Shown here: in pieces, positions 18,688-27,544 of the stretch
Position numbering within the stretch: the stretch's first letter is position 1
Layout: each line of letters opens with the position of its first letter
Origin: Gemmobacter serpentinus
GTDB taxonomy: Bacteria > Pseudomonadota > Alphaproteobacteria > Rhodobacterales > Rhodobacteraceae
Reading direction: 5' to 3'
Assembly: GCF_008973825.1 (NCBI RefSeq)
Contig: NZ_WCHR01000034.1
Span: 42,840-106,839 of the forward strand
DNA length: 64,000 nucleotides
Notes under the pieces: model-generated
Seen by the model: the letters and a program-made list of their open reading frames with translations, nothing else
Told to the model about the DNA's origin: nothing
Databases searched by the model: none
Made by a program: the position numbers and the translations under genes

Positions 18688-19128
18688 ATGGTCTGGCCCA
18701 TGCCATACCCCGTCTCGCGCCTGCTGAACCTCTGCCTGCTGATCGCCTTTCCGGTATCGTGGTTCGCGCCGCTGTTGCGGGCAGGCCTGCTGCCGGTCTT
18801 CGGCCTGTCGGAACTCTCGGTCCTGTCGGGTCTGCAATCGCTGTGGCAAAGCGATGTGGGCCTTGCGCTGCTGGTGACCTTCTGCGCGGTCTTCGCCCCG
18901 ATGATGAAGGTCACGGGCCGTGCGTTGCGCGATTTCGGCCTGCTGGACCCGCGTGTTGAGCCTGCGCTGGTGGTGCTTGGCAAACTGGCCATGGCCGATA
19001 TCTTTCTGATCGCGCTCTATGTGGTGATCGTCAAAGGCGTGGGGATGGCCACGGTGGAAACCGCCTGGGGGCTGTATCTCTTTTCCGCCTGCGTCCTGAC
19101 CTCGCTGTTCCTGAGGAGCCCGAAATGA
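18688..19128 (+). CDS. PqiA-type membrane protein, single domain
   Basis: About 146 residues are read from ATG 18688; ATG 18700 is equally possible, and neither has a good ribosome binding site. A frame open from 18538 encodes an unlikely N-terminus. Four hydrophobic stretches and the [34 protein letters not shown] and FGLLDP segments resemble one PqiA domain (paraquat-inducible protein A). The usual N-terminal zinc-ribbon cysteines are missing. PqiA proteins belong to a lipid-transport system with MCE proteins, in keeping with the nearby mlaEF. Its stop overlaps the next start (ATGA). Confidence 0.75.
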   Translation: MVWPMPYPVSRLLNLCLLIAFPVSWFAPLLRAGLLPVFGLSELSVLSGLQSLWQSDVGLALLVTFCAVFAPMMKVTGRALRDFGLLDPRVEPALVVLGKLAMADIFLIALYVVIVKGVGMATVETAWGLYLFSACVLTSLFLRSPK

Positions 19129-20101
19129 CCCGTCCGCCGCTTTCCCTGCTGGATCTGACCCGCGTGCGCGAGGATCAGGGGCCGGCACAGGCGCTGCGCA
19201 ATGCAGCCGCCATTGCCGCCCATGTGGAGACCTTGGGCTTTCGCCGCTACTGGGTGGCCGAGCATCACAATATGGAGGGCGTGGCCTCGGCCGCGACGCC
19301 GGTGGTGATCGGACATGTCGCGGGGGCGACCAAGACGATCCGCGTGGGGGCTGGTGGCGTCATGCTGCCCAATCACGCGCCCTATGTGATTGCCGAACAA
19401 TTCGGCACGCTGGCGCAGCTTTATCCGGGCCGCATCGATCTGGGCCTTGGCCGGGCACCGGGCACCGATGGCGCGACCCTGATCCGGGCGCTGCGCCGCG
19501 ATCCGCAAGGTGCCGACCGCTTTCCGCAAGACGTGGTGGAGCTGATGGGGTGGTTCGCGCCCGAGAACGGCCATGGCATCACCGCCGTGCCTGCCGCGGG
19601 CACCGATGTGGAGATGGTGATCCTTGGGTCATCCCATTTCGGCGCGATGCTGGCAGCACAGCTTGGCCTGCCCTATGCCTTTGCCTCGCATTTCGCGCCT
19701 GCCGCACTGGACGAGGCGCTGCATCTCTATCGCAGCAACTTCCGTCCCTCGGATCGCCTGCGCGATCCGCATGTCATGGTCGCGGTCAATGTGCTGACCG
19801 CCGAAACCGAGGCCGAGGCGCGCCATCTGTTCACCACCACGCAGCAGGGATTTCTGGGGCTGATCCGCAACAACCGCCGCTTCCAGCATCCGCCGGGGCC
19901 GCTGGACTGGACCCCGCGCGAAGAGGCGCATGTGATGGGGATGCTGTCCTGCCATGCCTGCGGCACGCCCGATCAGGTCCGCGCGGGGCTTGAAGGCATC
20001 GTGTCGATGACCCGTGCCGATGAGCTGATCCTTGTCACCGATTGCTTTGATTTCGAGGCGCGCAAACGCTCATTGTCGCTGACGGCAGAGGTCTGGACGT
20101 A

Positions 20102-20102
<1 letters not shown>
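19125..20102 (+). CDS. LLM class flavin-dependent oxidoreductase
   Basis: This 325-residue luciferase-like monooxygenase belongs to the single-component YhbW/group-1 type. Segments seen are [86 protein letters not shown] and a late [11 protein letters not shown]. It should bind FMNH2; its substrate is unknown. It overlaps the PqiA-type gene by four bases and radA by one base (TAATG), so it is part of a continuous operon. Confidence 0.88.
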
Positions 20103-21454
<1,352 letters not shown>

Positions 21455-21472
21455 CCCCGGGGGAGTATTGGA

Positions 21473-22090
21473 ATGGAAGGTTTCACCATCATTGACGGCG
21501 TGGTGGCTGCGGTCATCGTGCTGTCGGCGATCCTCGCCTATTCGCGCGGGCTTATCCGCGAGTCGATGGCGATTGCCGGTTGGGTCTGCGCGGCGATCCT
21601 GGCCTATGTCTTTGCCGCACAGGCACAGCCGCTGGTGAAAGAGATCCCCGGCCTGAACAAGCTGATCGGTGACAGCTGCGAATTGTCGATCATCGTGGCC
21701 TTTGCTGCGGTCTTCGCGCTTGGCCTTGTGCTGGCCGCACTTTTCACGCCGCTGCTGTCCTCCTGGGTCAACCAGTCGGTGCTGGGTGGTCTGGATCAGG
21801 CGCTTGGCTTCCTGTTTGGCGTGGCGCGCGGCGTGCTGCTGGTGGCGGTGGCCTTCATCGTCTATGACCGCGCACTTCCGGGCCAGACCGTGCCGATGGT
21901 GGATAATTCCCGTTCGGCCAAGGTGTTCTCGACCTTCCAGGGCAATCTTGACAATCAGATCCCGTCGGACGCGCCGGGTTGGATCCTTGAAAAATACATG
22001 GGCCTGGTTTCGGTCTGCGCCGCGCCCACCGATGGCAGCGCCCCGCTGGAAACCGCACCGCAAGGCACCGCACCGGCCCAGAACGGCTGA
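21473..22090 (+). CDS. cvpA: CvpA family membrane protein
   Basis: This 205-residue protein has four hydrophobic helices in the first 160 residues and a short variable tail. It matches the CvpA/colicin V production family (FTIIDGVVAAVIVLSAILAY at the N-terminus and SRGLIRE after it). In E. coli cvpA lies directly upstream of purF, and the same order holds here. The GGGGGAG ribosome binding site lies in a sequence resembling the GAGTATTTGG intergenic repeat. Its exact role is unknown; it affects envelope stress in enterobacteria. Confidence 0.88.
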   Translation: MEGFTIIDGVVAAVIVLSAILAYSRGLIRESMAIAGWVCAAILAYVFAAQAQPLVKEIPGLNKLIGDSCELSIIVAFAAVFALGLVLAALFTPLLSSWVNQSVLGGLDQALGFLFGVARGVLLVAVAFIVYDRALPGQTVPMVDNSRSAKVFSTFQGNLDNQIPSDAPGWILEKYMGLVSVCAAPTDGSAPLETAPQGTAPAQNG

Positions 22091-22164
22091 TCCGCGACGC
22101 GACGCATCCACGGGTCATGCCCTTGTGACCGCAGATGACGTGACACTCGGGTGACAAGGCAGTA

Positions 22165-22189
22165 AAGGGGGGCGCAGGACGCCCCCCTT
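22165..22189. terminator. Hairpin between cvpA and purF
   Basis: AAGGGGGGCG pairs perfectly with CGCCCCCCTT around a CAGGA loop. It sits 20 bases before the purF ATG, so it could end the radA-cvpA transcript or act in the purF leader. The T-run is only two bases. Confidence 0.6.
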
Positions 22190-22209
22190 CGGATTCGGAG
22201 AAGCCACCT

Positions 22210-23685
22210 ATGCCCGTGATCGCCGGCACCCCGTTTGACCCCATCGAGGATGGCGACAAGCTGAAAGAGGAATGCGGCGTCTTTGGCGTCATCGGCGTAT
22301 CGGATGCGGCGAATTTCGTGGCCCTTGGCCTGCACGCGCTGCAGCATCGCGGGCAAGAGGCGGGCGGGATCGTCACCTATGACCCGCAACATGGTTTCAA
22401 CTCGGCCCGGCGCTTTGGCTATGTCCGCGACAACTTCACCCGCGCCGATGTGATGGCCACCCTGCCGGGTGAGCTTGGCATCGGCCATGTGCGCTATTCC
22501 ACCGCTGGATCGAAGGGCGCGACCGCCATCCGCGACGTGCAGCCGTTCTTTGGTGAATTTTCGATGGGCGGCGCGGCGATTGCCCATAATGGCAATCTGA
22601 CCAATGCCGCAGCCTTGCGGAAGGAACTGATCGAGCGCGGCTCGATCTTCCAGTCGTCATCCGACAGTGAATGCATCATCCATCTGATGGCGCGCTCCAT
22701 ACAGGCCAATATCGCCGAACGCATCAAGGATGCGCTGCGCCGGGTCGAGGGCGCGTTTTCCGTCATTGCCATGACCCGGACCAAACTGATCGGCGTGCGT
22801 GACCCGCATGGGGTGCGGCCGCTGGTCCTTGGGCGCGTGGGCGATAGCGGTTGGGCGCTGTCCTCGGAAACCTGCGCGCTGGATATCATCGGCGCCGAAT
22901 TCGTGCGCGAGATCGAACCCGGCGAGATGGTGGTGATCGAGGGCAACAAGGTGCAATCGACCCGCCCCTTTGCCCCCGCCGCCTCACGGTTCTGCATCTT
23001 TGAACAGGTCTATTTCTCGCGCCCGGATTCGATCCTGATGGGGCGCTCGGTCTATGAGACCCGCCGCCAAATCGGGGTGGAACTGGCGCGCGAGGCGCCG
23101 GTGGATGCCGATCTGGTCTGCCCGGTGCCCGATAGCGGCACCCCTGCCGCCATCGGCTATAGCCAGGAAAGCGGCATCCCCTATGCGATGGGGATCATCC
23201 GCAACCAATATATGGGCCGGACCTTCATCGAACCCACCGAACAGATCCGCAATATGGGTGTGCGACTGAAGCTGAACGTGAACCGCGCGCTGATCAAGGG
23301 CAAGCGGGTGATCCTGGTGGACGACTCGGTGGTGCGCGGCACGACCTCGCGCAAGATCAAGGATATGATCCTGGATGCCGGCGCGGCCGAGGTGCATTTC
23401 CGCATCGCAAGTCCCCCCACCGCCTGGCCCTGCTTCTACGGCGTCGACACGCCGGAGCGGTCGAAGCTGCTGGCCGCGACGATGTCCGAGGACGAGATGC
23501 GCGAGTGGATCGGGGTAGACAGCCTGAAATTCATCTCGCTTGACGGGCTTTACCGTGCGGCGGGTGAAGCACAGGGGCGTGACCCGAAAGCGCCGAAGTT
23601 CTGCGATGCCTGTTTCTCCGGCGAATATCCGATCGCGCCCAGCGACAAGCTGGCGGAAGGCTTCGAGATGAAGGCGGCGGAGTGA
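22210..23685 (+). CDS. purF: Amidophosphoribosyltransferase
   Basis: This 491-residue enzyme commits PRPP to purine synthesis by making phosphoribosylamine from glutamine. The sequence predicts a 21-residue propeptide that is cleaved to expose Cys22 (ECGVFG). The PRPP loop is VILVDDSVVRGTTS at 367-380. Cysteines 262, 408, 465 and 468 match the four ligands of the [4Fe-4S] cluster in the B. subtilis-type enzyme, so this version is probably oxygen-sensitive. A GGAG precedes the ATG. purD is far away at 56.7 kb. Confidence 0.97.
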   Translation: MPVIAGTPFDPIEDGDKLKEECGVFGVIGVSDAANFVALGLHALQHRGQEAGGIVTYDPQHGFNSARRFGYVRDNFTRADVMATLPGELGIGHVRYSTAGSKGATAIRDVQPFFGEFSMGGAAIAHNGNLTNAAALRKELIERGSIFQSSSDSECIIHLMARSIQANIAERIKDALRRVEGAFSVIAMTRTKLIGVRDPHGVRPLVLGRVGDSGWALSSETCALDIIGAEFVREIEPGEMVVIEGNKVQSTRPFAPAASRFCIFEQVYFSRPDSILMGRSVYETRRQIGVELAREAPVDADLVCPVPDSGTPAAIGYSQESGIPYAMGIIRNQYMGRTFIEPTEQIRNMGVRLKLNVNRALIKGKRVILVDDSVVRGTTSRKIKDMILDAGAAEVHFRIASPPTAWPCFYGVDTPERSKLLAATMSEDEMREWIGVDSLKFISLDGLYRAAGEAQGRDPKAPKFCDACFSGEYPIAPSDKLAEGFEMKAAE

Positions 23686-23815
23686 CCTGAGGCCAGAGAC
23701 AAGAGGCAGGGTCCAGCCCCTGCACCCCCGGGATATTCAGGGGCAGAAAAGTGACAATCCCTGGCACACCCCTGACATGGTTTTCGCAACCCGCCTGCCA
23801 TCTTCTGCCTGTCAG

Positions 23816-23848
23816 ATACCCCACTTGGGTCCGGGGGCGTGAAGCCCC
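23816..23848 (+). repeat. 33-base direct repeat with hairpin, copy A
   Basis: This copy matches 23919-23951 at 31 of 33 positions. Each contains GGGTCCGGGGGC followed by GTGAA and GCCCC, forming a GC hairpin. It is probably derived from duplication of part of an intergenic palindromic element. Confidence 0.7.
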
Positions 23849-23918
23849 CGGGCGTCAGCCAGATCGAACAGGCCTGCCCCGCGACATAGCCCGCCCTTGC
23901 CCTTTCATCTGTTCCCAA

Positions 23919-23951
23919 ATATCCCACTCGGGTCCGGGGGCGTGAAGCCCC
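23919..23951 (+). repeat. 33-base direct repeat with hairpin, copy B
   Basis: This is the second copy of the 33-base unit, beginning ATATCCCACTCGGG. It directly continues the AAATATCCC arm of the decayed inverted repeat, which ties the direct repeat to that element family. Confidence 0.7.
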
Positions 23952-24002
23952 TGCCTGTTTCGCCACACGCCCAGCAACCCCGCCCGAACGGAGGCCGCCC
24001 CC

Positions 24003-24665
24003 ATGACCCAACGCATCGCCCTTGTCACCGGTGCCTCGCGCGGGCTTGGCTTTGCGATGGCCGAGGATCTGGCCGCGCGGGGCTGGCATGTGGTGGCGGT
24101 GGCGCGCACGGTCGGCGGGCTGGAAGAGCTGGACGACCGGGTGAAGGCCAAGAAGCAGCCCGGCGCGGGCGAGCTGACCCTGGCCCCGATGGATATCACC
24201 AATGACGATGCCATGGCCTGGCTCTGCCGCTCGATCCATGATCGCTGGGGCAAGCTGGATCTCTGGCTGCATCCGGCGATTCATGCCGCGCCGCTGACGC
24301 CTGCTGCCTTCCTCGACAAGAAGGATTGGGACAAGTCGATCGCGACCAATATCCGCGCGACCGGCATCCTGATCCCGATGGTGGAGCCGCTGCTTCAGGC
24401 TGCGGGCCCCACCGCGCAGGCCGTGTTCTTTGACGATGCCTGTGGCGGCGAGATGTATTTCAGCGCCTATGGTGCCAGCAAATCCGCGCAGATCGCCTTG
24501 GCGCGCAGCTGGCAGAAAGAGGCGGCCAAGGTCGGCCCCCGCGTCCGGATCGAGACGCCGATGCCGATGGCCACCGCCACCCGCGCCCGGTTCTACCCCG
24601 GCGAGGATCGCAGCCAGTTGGCCGATATCACGGCGGAGGGTGCCCGGCTGGTCGGCCTGTTGTAA
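24003..24665 (+). CDS. Short-chain dehydrogenase/reductase, atypical
   Basis: This 220-residue SDR protein has the cofactor motif TGASRGLG (10-17) and a catalytic YxxxK (YGASK, near 157-161). The usual NNAG is replaced by LHPAIHA, and the catalytic serine position reads FFDDACGG, so activity may differ from classical SDRs. Its substrate is unknown. It stands between the purF repeat region and a convergent aldehyde dehydrogenase gene, with a shared terminator between. Confidence 0.8.
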   Translation: MTQRIALVTGASRGLGFAMAEDLAARGWHVVAVARTVGGLEELDDRVKAKKQPGAGELTLAPMDITNDDAMAWLCRSIHDRWGKLDLWLHPAIHAAPLTPAAFLDKKDWDKSIATNIRATGILIPMVEPLLQAAGPTAQAVFFDDACGGEMYFSAYGASKSAQIALARSWQKEAAKVGPRVRIETPMPMATATRARFYPGEDRSQLADITAEGARLVGLL

Positions 24666-24686
24666 GTGGCCGGCCCGTTGCAGGGC

Positions 24687-24718
24687 GCGGCCCCTCAGAC
24701 CCATATCTTAGGGGCCGC
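24687..24718. terminator. Bidirectional hairpin between converging genes
   Basis: GCGGCCCCT (24687-24695) and AGGGGCCGC (24710-24718) pair perfectly around a 14-base loop. It lies between the plus-strand SDR and the minus-strand aldehyde dehydrogenase and can serve both. Confidence 0.7.
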
Positions 24719-24741
24719 ATCATTGAGGCTTGAGCCAAAGA

Positions 24742-26184
24742 TCACGCAGAACCATAGCCGATCAAGGCCTTGATTTCACAGAAATCATGGATCGCCCAAC
24801 CGGCATATTCGCGCCCGTTGCCGGATTGCTTGTAACCGCCAAAGGGCGCGAATGTGTCCCATTCGGGATAGTTCAGGTTGATCTGTCCCGCCCGTAACCG
24901 CCGTCCGACCGCGCGGGCCTCGGATTCCTCGCCCTGCACATAGGCGGCAAGGCCATAGACCGTGTCATTGGCCATCGCCACCGCCTCATCCAAGGTGTCA
25001 TAGGGCAGGATCGACAGGACCGGGCCGAAGATTTCCTCGCGCGCGATGGTCATGTCATTGGTCACATCACCAAAGACCGTGGGGCGCACGAACCAGCCAC
25101 GGTTCAGCCCCTCGGGGCGCCCCAGACCGCCGCAAACCAGCCTGGCCCCTTCCGCGATGCCCTTTTCGATCAGACCCTGCACCTTGTCGAACTGCGCCTT
25201 GGAGACCAGCGGCCCCATCGTGGTCGCGCTGTCCGTGGTATCCCCCACCACCACCTCACCCGCGACCTGCGCCGCAACTTCCAGCGCGCGCGCCTGAGAT
25301 GCGCGCGGCACGAACATGCGGGTCGGCGCGTCGCAGCTTTGCCCGGTATTGGCAAAGATGCCTTCCACTCCGCCGCGCACCGCAGCCTCCAGATCGGCGG
25401 AGGCGAGGATGATATTGGCCGATTTCCCGCCCAGTTCCTGCGCCACACGCTTCACCGTCGGGGCGGCCGCCGCAGCCACCGCCGTGCCCGCCCGGGTCGA
25501 TCCGGTAAAGCTGACCATATCGACCTGCGGGTGCGTGGCCAGCCGCTGCCCCACCACCGGCCCCATGCCGTTCACCAGATTGAAGACGCCCGCAGGCACC
25601 CCGGCCTCGTGGCAGACCTCGGCAAACAAAAGGCCGGAAAGCGGCGCGATTTCGGATGGTTTCAACACCATTGTGCAGCCCGCGATCAGTGCGGGCGCCA
25701 CCTTGCAGGCGATCTGGTTCATCGGCCAGTTCCATGGGGTAATCAACCCACAAACCCCGATCCCCTCATGCACGATCCGCGTGGTGCCGCGCGAATATTC
25801 CCAGACCATTTCCTCGGCCGAGGTCAGCGTGCTTTCAATATGGATCTGGCCAGCATAGGCCTGCGCCCCGCGTGCCCATTCGATGGGGGCGCCCATTTCC
25901 AGCCGCATGGCTTGGGCAAACTCTTCGTAGCGGCGGTTGTAGATCTCGAGGATGCGCCGCACCAGCGCGATGCGATCCGCGCGCGGGGTGGCAATAAATC
26001 CGTCAAAGGCCGCGCGGGCGGCCATGATCGCGCGATCGGCGTCAGACTCGGTGCCAAGCGCGATCTCGGCCACGATCTCTTCGGTGGCCGGGTTTTCCAC
26101 GCCGATCCGGGTCGCGCCAGGCAGCGGGTCCACCCATGCCCCATTGATATAGAACTTGGTCGCATTGCCGGAAATTGTCATCAT
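24742..26184 (-). CDS. Aldehyde dehydrogenase of the N-methyl compound cluster
   Basis: This NAD(P)-dependent aldehyde dehydrogenase has 479-480 residues from one of two adjacent ATGs (26184 or 26181) after a G-run. Numbered from 26181, the catalytic residues are Asn152 (TPWNWP), Glu249 (QELGGKS) and Cys283 (GQSCDAPTR). The family oxidises aldehydes such as betaine aldehyde or those released by Rieske-type N-oxygenases. It is the last gene of a minus-strand cluster with a Rieske oxygenase and two flavoprotein demethylases, so it probably oxidises the aldehyde released in that pathway. The exact aldehyde is not known. Confidence 0.9.
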   Translation of the reverse strand: MMTISGNATKFYINGAWVDPLPGATRIGVENPATEEIVAEIALGTESDADRAIMAARAAFDGFIATPRADRIALVRRILEIYNRRYEEFAQAMRLEMGAPIEWARGAQAYAGQIHIESTLTSAEEMVWEYSRGTTRIVHEGIGVCGLITPWNWPMNQIACKVAPALIAGCTMVLKPSEIAPLSGLLFAEVCHEAGVPAGVFNLVNGMGPVVGQRLATHPQVDMVSFTGSTRAGTAVAAAAAPTVKRVAQELGGKSANIILASADLEAAVRGGVEGIFANTGQSCDAPTRMFVPRASQARALEVAAQVAGEVVVGDTTDSATTMGPLVSKAQFDKVQGLIEKGIAEGARLVCGGLGRPEGLNRGWFVRPTVFGDVTNDMTIAREEIFGPVLSILPYDTLDEAVAMANDTVYGLAAYVQGEESEARAVGRRLRAGQINLNYPEWDTFAPFGGYKQSGNGREYAGWAIHDFCEIKALIGYGSA

Positions 26185-26227
26185 CCCCCCCCTTTTACTG
26201 CATCGGCCCTTGCCGCATCTGCCCCGG

Positions 26228-27463
26228 TCAGGGCCGCGCGATCTCGTCCAGATACCAGTTGATGTAGCGTAGCTCGTTCTGCTCCATCGGCGCAATCGGA
26301 CCGGGCACAAAGTATTTCGACCGCACCCCGCGCGCGGTATGTTCGATGATCTTCTTGTCTTCCTCGGTCGTCACCGTCCACAACCAGGTGAGGCGGGCAT
26401 GATCGTAGTCGCGGCCAGCCTCGGCCTTCGCATCAACCAGCCAGATCAGCTCCATCTCGGAGCTATCCGGCCCGGTCGGGATGAAGCGGTAGATCATGCC
26501 ATGATCGGGATAGCAGACCAGAAATGTCGTGCCGCCCAGATGGATCGAGGTCACCCCGCCATCGAATGTCTCGAACCGCCCCATCGGCGGTGCCAGCGGC
26601 GTGCCATCCTCGGACCCGGTGCAGACGCCATCATAGAGCGCATAGCGGAAGGCATGGATCGCCTCGCCGCCCGCGCGGCTGGTCTGCCACAGATCGCCCT
26701 GCCCGATCTCGATGCCAAGCGCGCAGGTCCGCGCCTCCATCGCGGCATTCATGTCGGCGATGCGCTCCAGCGGCTGTTCCAGCGCATGGGTCTGCGAATA
26801 TTCCGGGTGCGCCGGGCCGCAATGATAGCATTCGACGTAATTCTCGACGGCAAGTTTCCAGTTCGCCTCGATCACATAGGCTTCGCGATGCGCCACGCGC
26901 GCCTGGCCCCAGCCATATTGACCGATGGTCGCGCGCAACAGCCGCTCCACTTCGGTGAAATCCAGCGGATCGTCGGCGAAAGAGATGAAGACCAGACCTT
27001 CCACCACCCGGACATGCAGCTTGCGGAGGCCGTGATCCTCGCGCTTGAACTCCTTGGGCATCAGCCGCGCGGCTTTCAGCCGCCCGTCATTGCCATAGGT
27101 CCAGGCGTGATAGGGGCAGATAAAGGCCTTGGCATTGCCCTTCTGGGCGGTGCAGACTTCGGCCCCGCGATGGCGGCAGATATTGAGCAGCGCATGGATC
27201 TCGCCGCTGCTGTCGCGCGTCAGGATCACCTGTTCGGTGGCCAAGCGGAACAGCTCGAAATCATTGGGATTGGGGATCACGCTTTCATGCGCGATGCAAT
27301 GCCAATGGCGGCGGAACACGCGATCCAGATCACGCTCGTAAATCTCGGGATGGGCGTAGAAATCGCGCGCAAGTCCCATGCCGGGGCGATGCGCGGCAAC
27401 CAGCCGGTCGATCCAGTCGCCGCCCGGTATCTGTCCGCCCGAGATGCTTTCCAATGCAGGCAT
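26228..27463 (-). CDS. Rieske [2Fe-2S] oxygenase, quaternary-amine type
   Basis: This 411-residue oxygenase alpha subunit starts at ATG 27463, which has a perfect GGAGGA ribosome binding site. The Rieske cluster ligands are Cys96, His98, Cys116 and His119 (CRHRG and CPYH). The mononuclear iron site includes His214 and His219 in NYVECYHCGPAHPE; an acidic Glu211 in this motif is typical of the glycine betaine, carnitine and stachydrine demethylating group. It needs a reductase partner, which is not present nearby. With the DMGDH-type genes it probably removes a group from an N-methylated substrate. Confidence 0.88.
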   Translation of the reverse strand: MPALESISGGQIPGGDWIDRLVAAHRPGMGLARDFYAHPEIYERDLDRVFRRHWHCIAHESVIPNPNDFELFRLATEQVILTRDSSGEIHALLNICRHRGAEVCTAQKGNAKAFICPYHAWTYGNDGRLKAARLMPKEFKREDHGLRKLHVRVVEGLVFISFADDPLDFTEVERLLRATIGQYGWGQARVAHREAYVIEANWKLAVENYVECYHCGPAHPEYSQTHALEQPLERIADMNAAMEARTCALGIEIGQGDLWQTSRAGGEAIHAFRYALYDGVCTGSEDGTPLAPPMGRFETFDGGVTSIHLGGTTFLVCYPDHGMIYRFIPTGPDSSEMELIWLVDAKAEAGRDYDHARLTWLWTVTTEEDKKIIEHTARGVRSKYFVPGPIAPMEQNELRYINWYLDEIARP

Positions 27464-27513
27464 CGTGCCATCCTCCCGCTTGCGCCGGGTCTGGCCCGGC
27501 AGGCTTGCCAAGA

Positions 27514-27535
27514 GGGGGCCGGATGCCCGGCCCCC
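27514..27535. terminator. Intercistronic hairpin before the Rieske gene
   Basis: GGGGGCCGG and CCGGCCCCC pair perfectly around ATGC, between the stop of the first flavoprotein gene (27545) and the start of the Rieske gene (27463). There is no T-run. It may lower read-through into the two distal genes or stabilise the upstream message. Confidence 0.6.
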
Positions 27536-27544
27536 CCGATCAGA

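Larger units (their letters stand above)
23686..24002. other. Repeat-rich gap after purF
   Basis: This 317-base gap holds a decayed GGGATATTCAGGGGCAG / CTGTTCCCAAATATCCC inverted pair (about 23730-23746 and 23908-23924, 13 of 17 bases paired) and two direct copies of a 33-base sequence listed separately. No gene was recognised. It looks like a degenerate or rearranged relative of the composite hairpin elements at 33.5 and 56.5 kb. Confidence 0.55.

Noticed and set aside
23686..24002. A small RNA or tRNA gene in the purF gap
   Set aside because: No cloverleaf or T-loop signature was found. The structure is explained by palindromic repeats.
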